Shown here: positions 41,496-49,571 of the stretch, in pieces
Layout of the letters: each line of letters begins with the position of its first letter
Numbering within the stretch: the stretch's first letter is position 1
Source of the DNA: Actinomycetota bacterium
GTDB taxonomy: Bacteria; Actinomycetota; Thermoleophilia; BMS3ABIN01
Direction of reading: 5' to 3'
DNA length: 64,000 bases
Assembly (NCBI GenBank): GCA_023489275.1
Contig: JAMDDD010000005.1
Span: forward strand, 1-64,000
Made by a program: the position numbers and the translations under genes
The notes under the pieces: generated by a model
What the model was told of the DNA's origin: nothing
The model's input: only the letters and a program-made list of their open reading frames with translations
Database searches by the model: none

Positions 41496-41983
41496 GCTGC
41501 GTTAGCCTCCACCGATCAAGCAATCATCCAATTTTACCGAGGATTCCGCTCCGCTCTTGATTTTCGGATTTTGAACCTTGCGCTTGTTAACTTTGGACTT
41601 AAAAAGCGGGGACGCACGCCGCGCCCCCGCCAAGAAGAAGCGGCAATTGCCTCCTCTTCATGGAAACCGGTTGGCAGGAATATCAGGCGCATCGCGAAAC
41701 ACCCCAAATAGTCATTACCACGGCTTCCAAACATAAAAACAGATATTGAATAGCAAAACCCGGTTTCTAACCAGCCTGATCGAGAAACCTTGACCGCTAC
41801 CAACAATGTTCTCGCGGGTGCTGCCCTTCATGGAAAGCCCCTTGGGGGAATACCCTTAGCCCATATTATGAGAAACTCTTCGGCAGAAGACGGTAAAATC
41901 TGTAGCGGCGGGGTCCCGGGCAATTTTACTTGACGGCCGGCAAAGGGTACCCTTTAATCAGGTTCGTTATTCCAGGAGAAAGC
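41496..41983. repeat. gene-free stretch with two diverged direct repeats
   Basis: No gene is recognised. CTTCATGGAAA followed by a TTGG...GGAATA block occurs at 41656-41682 and again at 41826-41852, 170 bases apart (about 20 of 27 positions equal). Both have a small dyad in the middle (CCGG, CCCCTTGGGG). A looser relative, GTGCTGC...ATGGCAA...CCCCGGGGGG, is at 33701-33730 on the other side of the precursor locus; the copy at 41826 is also preceded by GTGCTGC. They may be regulatory or boundary sequences. Confidence 0.35.
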
Positions 41984-42630
41984 TTGCAGCACATCATCGG
42001 CCCGCTCATAAATCTGGCCACGGATACAATCGGCCCGTACGGCGTCATCGCCGTTTTTCTTCTGATGGCGCTTGAGAGCGCCTGCATCCCCATTCCCAGC
42101 GAAGTCATCATGCTTCTGGGCGGCTTCCAGGTTGCCCAGGGCAAAATGACGCTTCTGGAGGTGACGGCCGCGGGCGTCACCGGTAACATGGCCGGTTCCT
42201 GGCTGGCTTACGCGGCCGGCCGGTATGGCGGCCGCGGCGCGCTCGAGCGATATGGCAAGTATATCTTTTTATCAAGTGAAAAACTCGATATGGCGGACAA
42301 ATGGTGGGCAAGATACGGCAGTCCGGCGGTATTTTTCTCGCGGATGCTGCCGATCATCCGCACGTTCATTTCGCTGCCGGCGGGAATTGGACGGATGCCT
42401 TTTGCCCGTTTTCCGCTTATACCGTGGCCGGCTCGATCCCCTGGTCGCTGATGCTGGCGTTTGTCGGTTATAAAGTAGGCGAGAACTGGCAAAGCATCTA
42501 CGACAAGCTGCATCTGCTTGACTACCCCGTTCTGGCCGCGGTAGTCCTTGCTTTATTTTATGCGATCTGGCGCCGGCGCCGCCGCCAGCAGGCCGCCGTT
42601 GCCGCTGTCAAAAACGGTCCCGAAAAATAG
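41984..42630 (+). pseudogene. DedA-family membrane protein, disrupted by a single-base frameshift
   Basis: A TTG start with an AGGAG ribosome-binding site opens a DedA/SNARE-associated protein: LQHIIGPLINLATDTIGPYG, then FLLMALESACIPIPSEVIM, then the conserved FFSRMLPIIRTFISLPAG. After RMPFARF at 42409-42412 (TTTT) the frame runs off into an unrelated tail ending at 42451. The expected continuation, AYTVAGSIPWSLMLAFVGYKVGENW, is intact in the +1 frame and runs to 42630. Inserting one T restores a protein of about 215 aa. Homopolymer sequencing error and true inactivation are both possible. DedA proteins are undecaprenyl-phosphate or phospholipid flippases. Confidence 0.85.
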
Positions 42631-42669
42631 AATTATGGGCAGCCTCTGCCGGAAACCCGCGCCAACCAG

Positions 42670-43569
42670 GTGGCTCCCAAGCAGATGAAGGGCCTCTCTC
42701 CCCTGAAACGGCTGCGGCTCAGCGGCATCGTTCCGGATCGTTCACTGGGACAGAATTTTCTGATTGACGCGAATATTCTGGGCGTAATCGAACGGATGGC
42801 GTCACTGAATGCAGCGGACACCGTCCTTGAGGTCGGACCGGGCGCCGGCGTGCTTACCGAGCTACTGGCCAGGCGCTCCGGGCACGTCCATGCGGTTGAG
42901 GTCGACCGGCGGCTGGCGGCGCTGCTGGAGCAGGAATTTTCCGGCGCCGCGAATTTCAGCCTGCATCAGGTCGACGCGATGAAGCTGCCGTTCGGAGAGC
43001 TGCTGCCGCCACCGACCAAGTTTGTCTCCAATCTGCCATACAGTGTGGCTGCGCCGCTGGTAATGAAGAGCCTGGAAGAAGCTCCGGCCGTCCACCTGTG
43101 GTGCCTGATGGTGCAGAAGGAGATCGGCAACCGTTTGTTTGCCGCTCCGGGACTGGCCGCGTATGGAAGCATCTCGGTGATAATCCAGCTGTTTACGGAA
43201 AAAAAATCCGCGCGGGCGGTGCCCCGGACCGTTTTCTATCCGCAGCCGCGGGTAAGATCGGTTCTGGTTTCATTCGTCCGCCGGCAAGGCGCGGAGCCTT
43301 CACTGGAGGAGTTGCCGCTGATAAAACAGGTGGCGCAGGCCGCCTTCCGGCACCGGCGGAAAACTCTGGTAAACAGCCTTGCTGATGCTCCGGCAGAGTC
43401 GCTCCCCCCGGCCCTTGGCCGGCTTGATGTCCGAGGCCGGAAACAGCTGACACTGGATCTTCTGTCCCGGATGGGACTCGAGTCCGGCATCAGGCCGCAG
43501 ATGCTGTCGCCGGCACAGTTCTGGCGGCTGGCCCGATTTCTGGAGGACGCTCGTGACAGCGGGCCATGA
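42670..43569 (+). CDS. rsmA: 16S rRNA dimethyladenosine transferase
   Basis: A 299-residue Rossmann methyltransferase. It has SLGQNFLIDANIL at the N-terminus, SAM-binding EVGPGAGVLTELLA, acidic EVDRRLAALLE, and the active-site NLPYSVAAPL (N-L-P-Y). A C-terminal helical domain completes it. It dimethylates two adjacent adenines in helix 45 of 16S rRNA. The start is GTG at 42670 or ATG at 42685. The ispE start overlaps its end by 17 bases, a linkage common in Gram-positive bacteria. Confidence 0.95.
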   Translation: MAPKQMKGLSPLKRLRLSGIVPDRSLGQNFLIDANILGVIERMASLNAADTVLEVGPGAGVLTELLARRSGHVHAVEVDRRLAALLEQEFSGAANFSLHQVDAMKLPFGELLPPPTKFVSNLPYSVAAPLVMKSLEEAPAVHLWCLMVQKEIGNRLFAAPGLAAYGSISVIIQLFTEKKSARAVPRTVFYPQPRVRSVLVSFVRRQGAEPSLEELPLIKQVAQAAFRHRRKTLVNSLADAPAESLPPALGRLDVRGRKQLTLDLLSRMGLESGIRPQMLSPAQFWRLARFLEDARDSGP

Positions 43570-44440
43570 TCGTCCTGAATCCAGGGACTGGGCAGAAGCG
43601 CGGGCTCCGGCCAAGATTAACCTGTTTCTCTTTGCCGGTCCCCGTCGTGGCGATGGCTACCATCCGGTCTTCTCCCTGATGGAGGAGGTCAGCCTCTACG
43701 ATGTCCTCCGTGTTCGCCGGGCCAAACCCGGCAGCGGCGCCTCACTGACCGGGATGGATATTCCTGCCGCCGAGAATATCGTGATAAAGGCGGCGCGGCT
43801 GCTTTCCAGGGAAGCAGGTGTGTCCCTGGATGTGGAGATCGAAATTGTCAAGCGGATACCGGTGGCAGCCGGGCTCGGCGGCGGCAGCTCCGATGCCGCC
43901 GCGGCCTTGAAGCTGCTCGCGGGGGTATCCGGTCTGAATATCAGCGGCCGGGACCTGGCGCGAGTGGCGCTGGCTGTTGGCGCCGACGTGCCTTTTTTTC
44001 TGACGCGGGGACCACAGCTGGCCAGCGGCGCCGGTGAGATCCTTGAAGGAACCGGCGTCCCCGAACATTTTCTGGTGCTGGTGACGCCGGATTGCCGGCT
44101 GGCGTCGGGGAAGGTTTATGGAAGGTTCGACGAGACGGGCGGCGGCAGCGATCTGGCCGCGCATGAGAGCAGGCTGCGACATGAACTCCATAAGGCCGCT
44201 GGTTCAGGCGGCATTGCCTCCCTGCTTCACAATGATCTGGAACCGGCGGCAGTTTCGCTCTGCCAGGAGATCGTTACCGCCCGGCGGGAGCTTCTCGCCT
44301 GCGGCGCCGCCGGAGCGCTCGTCAGCGGCAGCGGCCCGACGGTTTTCGGGATCTTCCCCGACCAGAAAAGCGCGGATGCAGCCGCAGAAAAGCTACGCCT
44401 TGATTTCCCGCAAGTCTGGGCACTGCGGCCGGTCAATTAG
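43553..44440 (+). CDS. ispE: 4-diphosphocytidyl-2-C-methyl-D-erythritol kinase
   Basis: The 295-aa GHMP kinase has APAKINLFL near the N-terminus, the ATP loop PVAAGLGGGSSDAAAAL, and VSGSGPTVFGIF near the C-terminus. It phosphorylates CDP-methylerythritol in the MEP route to isoprenoids, the source of prenyl chains for the quinone genes at 26-29 kb. A GTG start lies inside the end of rsmA. Length and motifs are normal. Confidence 0.95.
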   Translation: MTAGHDRPESRDWAEARAPAKINLFLFAGPRRGDGYHPVFSLMEEVSLYDVLRVRRAKPGSGASLTGMDIPAAENIVIKAARLLSREAGVSLDVEIEIVKRIPVAAGLGGGSSDAAAALKLLAGVSGLNISGRDLARVALAVGADVPFFLTRGPQLASGAGEILEGTGVPEHFLVLVTPDCRLASGKVYGRFDETGGGSDLAAHESRLRHELHKAAGSGGIASLLHNDLEPAAVSLCQEIVTARRELLACGAAGALVSGSGPTVFGIFPDQKSADAAAEKLRLDFPQVWALRPVN

Positions 44441-44771
44441 AAACGGTTAAAAGTTCTCCCGGATGCCGAAGTTTCGGTTCCCTTTTTCCGGTTATAGATT
44501 CCTCAGGGAATTTCTTGCCTTGCTTTCGGCGTTTTCCCCGATTCTCTTATTTTAACCGCCGGGTAAAATATTCGCAGGCTTTTTCACGCGCGAGAAGCCC
44601 GGGCAGAAATTTTTTAAAGTTGGGTACCCCCACCCTGGCGGGCAAGGCCAGTCAGAACCGGCAGGATCGGCTGGCTTTGCCCGCCGCCCGCGCTTTAGCT
44701 GCCTGTTTTTTTACATTTTATGTAGCGTGGGGCCAGCCTTAAAAATTCGGGCCGGGGGAAGGAGGAAGAAA
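44441..44771 (+). terminator. 330-base gap with a 15-bp stem and T-run after ispE
   Basis: GGCGGGCAAGGCCAG at 44637-44651 pairs with 44671-44685 (one G-U pair) around a 19-base loop. A run of seven T follows at 44706-44712, about 20 bases beyond the stem. This probably ends the rsmA-ispE transcript, though the spacing is long for a classical terminator. The rest of the gap shows only short T-rich patches and no gene. Confidence 0.45.
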
Positions 44772-45383
44772 ATGAGCAGCACCGGTTTCCTGAATACGGT
44801 CAAGAAAAAAGGCGGATACAGCCTCGAACGGGAGGCCCGGCAGGCGGCCAACTCCGTTTTTGCTACCATCAAATCCTGGCTGGCTCCGGCAGCTTCCGAA
44901 GCGATGAGGAAGACGCTGCCCGAGGAAGTCTCCCAGATCTGGAGCTATGCTCCGATTGGATTTCGCGCCGGCCCGGCAAGGACCGCTGACGCGGCTTTGG
45001 GCCCTCGGCATTTCATTCTCAGGGTGCAGCAGGCGGGCAGGTACGAGAGCTACCGTGACGCCCGCACTGCGGTTGAATCGGTCATGGAAGCATTAAGCAA
45101 GACAATACCGTCTGAGTCTGCCAAATTTCTGAGCCGGATGGTCTCCCGCGAGCTTACCTCCGTCTCCGCCGCCGGCAAAGGGCGGGCAGCCACACTGTAT
45201 GGCGGCAGCAACATCGCCAACGTGATTTCTGATTTCAGTTCCTGGAAAAGTCCGCCGGCTGTCTTTTCTTTTCATGCCCTGGATCCAGAATCCAGAATCC
45301 GCTTTATGATATACTCTTTCGGCCTTCGCTGGCTGCCCATGGGGCGTAGCCAAGTGGTAAGGCAACGGGTTTTGGTCCCGTGA
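44772..45383 (+). CDS. DUF2267-like protein whose frame runs into tRNA-Gln
   Basis: An ATG with a GGAGGAAGAAA ribosome-binding site opens a 203-residue frame. Residues 5-55 and 77-130 are two similar helical halves (FLNTVKKKGGYSLEREARQ... and FILRVQQAGRYESYRDART...), each followed by an A-x-x-LP-type helix, as in DUF2267. After about residue 135 the translation looks non-genic. It passes through a repeat-like segment (GGATCCAGAATCCAGAATCC) and stops inside the tRNA-Gln gene at 45383. The natural stop may have been lost by a frameshift or deletion. Function is unknown in the family. Confidence 0.6.
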   Translation: MSSTGFLNTVKKKGGYSLEREARQAANSVFATIKSWLAPAASEAMRKTLPEEVSQIWSYAPIGFRAGPARTADAALGPRHFILRVQQAGRYESYRDARTAVESVMEALSKTIPSESAKFLSRMVSRELTSVSAAGKGRAATLYGGSNIANVISDFSSWKSPPAVFSFHALDPESRIRFMIYSFGLRWLPMGRSQVVRQRVLVP

Positions 45384-45414
45384 TTCGGAGGTTCGAATCC
45401 TCCCGCCCCAGCCA
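45340..45414 (+). tRNA. tRNA-Gln, anticodon UUG, CCA encoded
   Basis: Acceptor TGGGGCG pairs with CGCCCCA, D arm GCC/GGC, anticodon stem ACGGG/CCCGT with loop TTTTGGT (anticodon TTG). T arm contains GGTTCGAATCC, and G plus CCA end the gene. The preceding DUF2267 frame overlaps its 5' half. glmU begins about 100 bases downstream. Confidence 0.97.
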
Positions 45415-45516
45415 GCAAGCATCAGATTCTGGACAATATCGCTGCTTTCGGGATCTTCTGCCTTGCCGGAGAGCATCGTTTGCCAAAGGAATCCCGAGCG
45501 AGAACCCCGGAGCGAA

Positions 45517-46932
45517 ATGCAGTTTTCACCAGCTGAAGAAGCGCGTCGCCGGCTGGCCGTTGTCGTCCTCGCGGCAGGTCTGGGCACGCGGATGAAATCA
45601 AAGCGGCCCAAGGTGCTCCATGATGTGTGCGGGCGCCCGATGATTGCCTGGGTAGGTGACGCCGCCGGCGCCTTGTCACCGGACCGGATGCTCATTGTGC
45701 TCGCCCCGCAAGCCGCCGATGATGTCCACCAGGTTCTGTCTCAGAACGTGGAGGTTGCCATCCAGGAGCGGCAACTGGGAACAGGAGACGCAGTCCGGGC
45801 GGCAAAAAGGCCGCTGGAGGGTTTTGACGGCGATATTCTGGTGATGTATGGCGACACGCCCCTGATTACCAGCGAAGAGCTTCAGGGATTGCTTCAGGCG
45901 CACCGGGCGCACGGACCCGCCTGCACGCTGATGACGGTGGTCGTTGGCGACCCGTTTAATTACGGCCGGGTGTGTCGCGACGCTGACAGCCGCGTGACTC
46001 GCATCGTCGAGGATCGCGACGCCAGTGAAGAAGAGAAAAAAATTTGCGAGATTAACGCCGGCGTTTACATCTTTGAGTCGGGGGCGTTATGGGAGGCTCT
46101 TTCCGATGTTGGCAGCGAGAACGCCCAGGGAGAAATCTATCTGACAGACGTGATCGGGATACTTGCTTCCCGGGGCCAGGCCGTGATGGCGCACGAGGTC
46201 GCAGATCCGGCCGTCACGATCGGGGTAAACTCCCGCGGTGAGCTTGCCGAGGCAGCCGGGATGATGCGCGCGCGCATTCTCGATCATCATATGCGGCAGG
46301 GAGTCACGGTGATCGATCCCGCCTCGACTTATGTGGATGCGGAGGTGAAGATCGGCCGCGACACGGTGCTCGAGCCGATGACGGTGCTGGCCGGCACTAC
46401 CCAGATAGGGGAAGATTGCGTGATCGGGCCTTCCAGCCGCGTCGTTGACGCCGTGATCGATGACGGTGTGACGCTGGTTTCGTCTTATGTGTTTCAGGCG
46501 GAGATCGGCAGCGGCTGTACCATTGGTCCCTTTGCGTATCTCAGGCCCGGCGCCCGGATTTTACCGGGAGCCAAGGCGGGGACTTTCGTGGAGATCAAGA
46601 ACGCCGTCGTGCATGAAGGTTCGAAAGTGCCTCATCTGAGCTATATTGGCGACGCCGAGATCGGCGCCGGGACCAATATTGGGGCGGGCAACATCACCGC
46701 CAACTATGATGGCAGGAGCAAGTCGCGAACAGTTATCGGCGCCAGCGTCCATACCGGCGCCGACACGGTGTTCGTCGCTCCGGTCAGCATTGGAGACGGC
46801 GCCGTGACCGGGGCCGGATCGGTGATCACCAGGGACGTTCCCCCGGGAGCGCTGGGCATCTCGCGCCCCGAGCAACGGAACATCGAGGGGTACGCCAGAA
46901 AAAAATTTGCACCTAAGGAGGAAAACGAGTGA
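45517..46932 (+). CDS. glmU: bifunctional GlmU: UDP-GlcNAc pyrophosphorylase / GlcN-1-P acetyltransferase
   Basis: Using the ATG at 45517 behind GGAGCGAA, the protein is 471 aa. The N-terminal uridylyltransferase has VVLAAGLGTRMKSKRPKVLH, QLGTGDAV, and YGDTPLI. The C-terminal left-handed beta-helix has GPFAYLRPGA, FVEIKNA, and the acetyltransferase His/Asn segment SYIGDAEIGAGTNIGAGNITANYDG. It makes UDP-N-acetylglucosamine for peptidoglycan. A TTG start 54 bases upstream would add unconserved residues. prs begins in an overlapping GAGTGA, so the two are cotranscribed. Confidence 0.96.
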   Translation: MQFSPAEEARRRLAVVVLAAGLGTRMKSKRPKVLHDVCGRPMIAWVGDAAGALSPDRMLIVLAPQAADDVHQVLSQNVEVAIQERQLGTGDAVRAAKRPLEGFDGDILVMYGDTPLITSEELQGLLQAHRAHGPACTLMTVVVGDPFNYGRVCRDADSRVTRIVEDRDASEEEKKICEINAGVYIFESGALWEALSDVGSENAQGEIYLTDVIGILASRGQAVMAHEVADPAVTIGVNSRGELAEAAGMMRARILDHHMRQGVTVIDPASTYVDAEVKIGRDTVLEPMTVLAGTTQIGEDCVIGPSSRVVDAVIDDGVTLVSSYVFQAEIGSGCTIGPFAYLRPGARILPGAKAGTFVEIKNAVVHEGSKVPHLSYIGDAEIGAGTNIGAGNITANYDGRSKSRTVIGASVHTGADTVFVAPVSIGDGAVTGAGSVITRDVPPGALGISRPEQRNIEGYARKKFAPKEENE

Positions 46933-47924
46933 CTCCGAGCAGCATTCAGGCACAGAAAAGCAAGCGCCTGATGGTCTTCTGCGGCCGCAGCGTTCCCGGG
47001 CTGGGGGAGAAAATAGCGGAAACCCTTCATATCAAGCTTGGCGACATTGAAAACAAGACCTTCAGTAACGGCGAGATATATGTCCGGTACCGGGAGAACA
47101 TCCGCGGCAGCGATGTTTTCCTGATCCAGTCCACGAGCGACCCCGTCAATGAAAACCTGATGGAGTTACTGATTATGATCCAGGCGGCGCGGCTGGCCTC
47201 GGCGCGGCGGATTACGGCAGTCATGCCGTGGATGGGATATTGCCGCCAGGACAAGAAATCCGCCGGCCGTGAGCCAATTAGCGCCAAGCTGGTCGCGGAT
47301 TTGCTGCAGGTGGCGGGGGCCGACCGGGTTCTGACCATGGATTTACACCAGGGCCAGGTACAGGGATTTTTTAATATCCCGGTCGATCACATGACGGCGT
47401 TGTCGATTATCTCCGGCTACTTCCGGCTCAAGCAGATACCGGAAGAGGAAATCGTTGTCGTTTCTCCGGATGTCGGCGGCGTCAAGCGGGCCAAGAAGTT
47501 TGCCGAGAAGCTTGGCCCCAAGGTGGATCTGGCTATTCTGACAAAGACAAGGCCGGAGCATAATGTGGCTGAGATCATGGCGGTTATCGGCGATGTCAAA
47601 GACAAGGTCGCCATTATGGTCGACGACATGATCGACACCGCCGGCACCATGAAGGCGGGAGCGGAAACGCTGACCGGCATGGGCGCGCGGGAGGTCTATT
47701 CAGCATGTACCCATGCCGTGCTGTCCGGCGCCGCCTACGAGCGGCTGGAAGATTCGCCGATCAAGGAAGTGGTGGTTACCGATACGCTGCCGCTGAATCC
47801 GGAGAAAAGCGCCGGCAAGATCAGGGTGCTGTCGACGGCATCGACACTCGCTGACACGATCCAGTCGGTATTTCTGGACGAATCGGTGAGCCGGCTGTTC
47901 GAGGGCGATGACCAGCTGTTTTAG
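46929..47924 (+). CDS. prs: ribose-phosphate pyrophosphokinase
   Basis: The 331-residue protein contains FSNGEIYVRYRENIRGSDVFLIQS, the ATP-binding RQDKKSAGREPISAKLVADLL, the MDLHQGQVQGFF metal site, and the PRPP loop VDDMIDTAGTM. It makes PRPP from ribose-5-phosphate and ATP. It begins at GTG, overlapping the glmU stop. The glmU-prs-rplY-pth order is conserved in Gram-positive bacteria. No sign of the allosteric-site loss of class II enzymes is apparent. Confidence 0.96.
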   Translation: MTPSSIQAQKSKRLMVFCGRSVPGLGEKIAETLHIKLGDIENKTFSNGEIYVRYRENIRGSDVFLIQSTSDPVNENLMELLIMIQAARLASARRITAVMPWMGYCRQDKKSAGREPISAKLVADLLQVAGADRVLTMDLHQGQVQGFFNIPVDHMTALSIISGYFRLKQIPEEEIVVVSPDVGGVKRAKKFAEKLGPKVDLAILTKTRPEHNVAEIMAVIGDVKDKVAIMVDDMIDTAGTMKAGAETLTGMGAREVYSACTHAVLSGAAYERLEDSPIKEVVVTDTLPLNPEKSAGKIRVLSTASTLADTIQSVFLDESVSRLFEGDDQLF

Positions 47925-48004
47925 TTCAAAGTTCAAAGTTAAAAAAGCCGGGGCTGGCTGCAACTTTGAACCTGGAACTCGGAACTACATGAATTGAGGT
48001 TTCA
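47925..48004. repeat. degenerate TTCAAAG / GGAACT repeat tract
   Basis: The gap between prs and rplY contains AGTTCAAAGTTCAAAGTT and, 30 bases later, CAACTTTGAACCTGGAACTCGGAAC. The two parts can partly pair (AGTTCAAAGTT with AACTTTGAAC). Same repeat class as in other gaps here. Confidence 0.5.
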
Positions 48005-48664
48005 ATGAAAAAGGTGGAATTGAAAGTTAAGGAGAGGGAAAGTTTTGGCAGCTCCGAGGCCAGGCGTCTGCGCCGGACGGGGTGGATTCCTGGAGTGCTT
48101 TACGGTTCCGGAGACAGCTCCATCCCGCTCGCGGTGGAGGAGAAATCTCTGAAAAAGGCGCTCGGACACGAGGGCGGCGCGGCTATCCTGACGCTTTCAT
48201 TTGATGGCAAGAAGAAAGAGCACCCGGTTATCCTCAAGGAATACCAGAGCATTCCCGCCGGCGCCGGAGTGCTGCACGTGGATTTCATGGAGGTCCGGCT
48301 GGACCAGCCGGTTGAGGCAAATGTCCGTCTTGAGCTAACCGGTAACGCCATCGGTGTGCGCGATGGCGGCATCATGGACCATACGCTGCGGGAGCTGCAT
48401 GTCCGCTGCCTTCCAGCCGATATCCCCGAGCGTATCACCATAGGGGTTGATGAGATGCAGATCGGCTCTTCGATCAAGGTAGTGAATATTACGGCTCCCA
48501 AGGGCGTCGAAATTCTCAATGACCCCGATTCGCAAGTAGCCAGCGTAATGGCGCCCACTCTGGTGCAAGAAGAAGTGCCCGTGGAAGCTGCTGAGGCAGC
48601 GGAAGCAACGGAGGCGGCGCCCGAGGGCGGGCAACCTGCCGCAGGGGAATCCGGGACGGAGTAA
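48005..48664 (+). CDS. rplY: 50S ribosomal protein L25/general stress protein Ctc
   Basis: A 219-aa protein with an N-terminal L25 domain (KKVELKVKERESFGSSEARRLRRTGWIPGVLYG), which binds 5S rRNA, and a C-terminal beta-rich TL5/CTC domain from about residue 95 (HVDFMEVRLDQPVEANVRLELTG). The Ala/Glu-rich tail (VEAAEAAEATEAAPEGG) is common in the Ctc form. It follows prs and precedes pth as in many actinobacteria and Firmicutes. ATG start. Confidence 0.95.
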   Translation: MKKVELKVKERESFGSSEARRLRRTGWIPGVLYGSGDSSIPLAVEEKSLKKALGHEGGAAILTLSFDGKKKEHPVILKEYQSIPAGAGVLHVDFMEVRLDQPVEANVRLELTGNAIGVRDGGIMDHTLRELHVRCLPADIPERITIGVDEMQIGSSIKVVNITAPKGVEILNDPDSQVASVMAPTLVQEEVPVEAAEAAEATEAAPEGGQPAAGESGTE

Positions 48665-48871
48665 AAAACATAAAACCGGATATTGGATTCTGGATGCTGG
48701 ACTTTGGATAAAAACATAAAACGATCATCGAATTAGCTCAGGAAACTCCATTTAGGATTTGCTCTGAGCTAGTGGGATCAAAGTAAACAAGAAACTTTGC
48801 TGGCTTTGTTAAATCCAAAGTTCAAGGTCTAATGTCCATAGTCCGGTTTTAGATTATTTCTCCTTCTCTCT
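48665..48871. repeat. intergenic region with GGATnnTGGA-type repeats and an 8-bp hairpin
   Basis: Near 48675-48715 the sequence is ATATTGGATTCTGGATGCTGGACTTTGGAT, a degenerate repeat. At 48734-48741 TAGCTCAG pairs with CTGAGCTA at 48764-48771. At 48815-48845 are more AAAGTTCAAGG-like units. No gene is found in these 207 bases. Confidence 0.45.
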
Positions 48872-49495
48872 ATGCGGTTTTTCCGACACAGCCCAAAGAA
48901 CGATCCGCATGGCAGGGAACTGTTTCTCGTGGTTGGCCTCGGTAACCCGGGTGAGCGATACGCCCGCACGCGGCACAACGCCGGTTTCATGGCGGCCGAG
49001 CGGTTTCGGACCCGGCACGGGCTGCCGCGCCCCCGGAGCCGCTACGCGGGCCGCTACTCCGAAGGCAGCGCCGCCGGCCGGCGGGTTGCCGTTCTGCTGC
49101 CGATGACTTTCATGAACGCTTCCGGGGATGCGGTTATCCAGGCCGTGACATCCCGAAAGATACCGCTAAAAAATGTCATCGTTGTCCACGACGATCTTGA
49201 CTTTCCCTTTGGAACCGTCCGCGTCAGGCGCGGCGGCGGCAGCGGGGGGCACAATGGCCTGAAGAGCATCGCCCGCCGCCTGGGATCGCCGGATTTCTCC
49301 CGCGTCCGGATTGGCATTGGCCGGCCCGATAACCCCCGGTTTGATATCAGCGATTACGTGCTCTCCCGGTTCATGGCCTCCGAAACCGAGCTTGACAGAG
49401 TTATTGATGAAGCTGCAAATTGTGTTGAAGAGATCCTGACCGGTGGAATCGAAGCGGCGATGACAAACTGTAATAAAAAGGATGCTGGATGCTAG
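48872..49495 (+). CDS. pth: peptidyl-tRNA hydrolase
   Basis: The 207-residue protein has VGLGNPGERYARTRHNAGFMAAERF, including the catalytic His of HNAGF, LPMTFMNASGDAV with the substrate-binding Asn, and VVHDDLDFPFGTVRVRRGGGSGGHNGLKSI with the essential Asp. It recycles peptidyl-tRNAs released early from ribosomes. An N-terminal 15-residue extension precedes the first strand, so a later start cannot be excluded, but no other good start codon lies there. Its position before mfd is conserved in Gram-positive bacteria. Confidence 0.96.
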   Translation: MRFFRHSPKNDPHGRELFLVVGLGNPGERYARTRHNAGFMAAERFRTRHGLPRPRSRYAGRYSEGSAAGRRVAVLLPMTFMNASGDAVIQAVTSRKIPLKNVIVVHDDLDFPFGTVRVRRGGGSGGHNGLKSIARRLGSPDFSRVRIGIGRPDNPRFDISDYVLSRFMASETELDRVIDEAANCVEEILTGGIEAAMTNCNKKDAGC

Positions 49496-49571
49496 AAGCT
49501 GGATGCTAGAAAAACAAGTCCGTTAAATCGAAAGTCAGATCGGAAATTCAGAAGCCAGCATCCGTTCAACC
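49496..49571. repeat. GATGCTGGATGCTAGAAGC repeat tract before mfd
   Basis: Units of the form GATGCTGGATGCTAGAAGCTGGATGCTAGA start inside the last codons of pth (about 49481) and continue into the gap. CAGAAGCCAGCATCC near the mfd start is a partial inverted copy. It belongs to the same broad class of degenerate intergenic repeats. Confidence 0.5.

Noticed and set aside
49481-49562. CRISPR array
   Set aside because: Repeat units are short, degenerate and without spacers of regular length.
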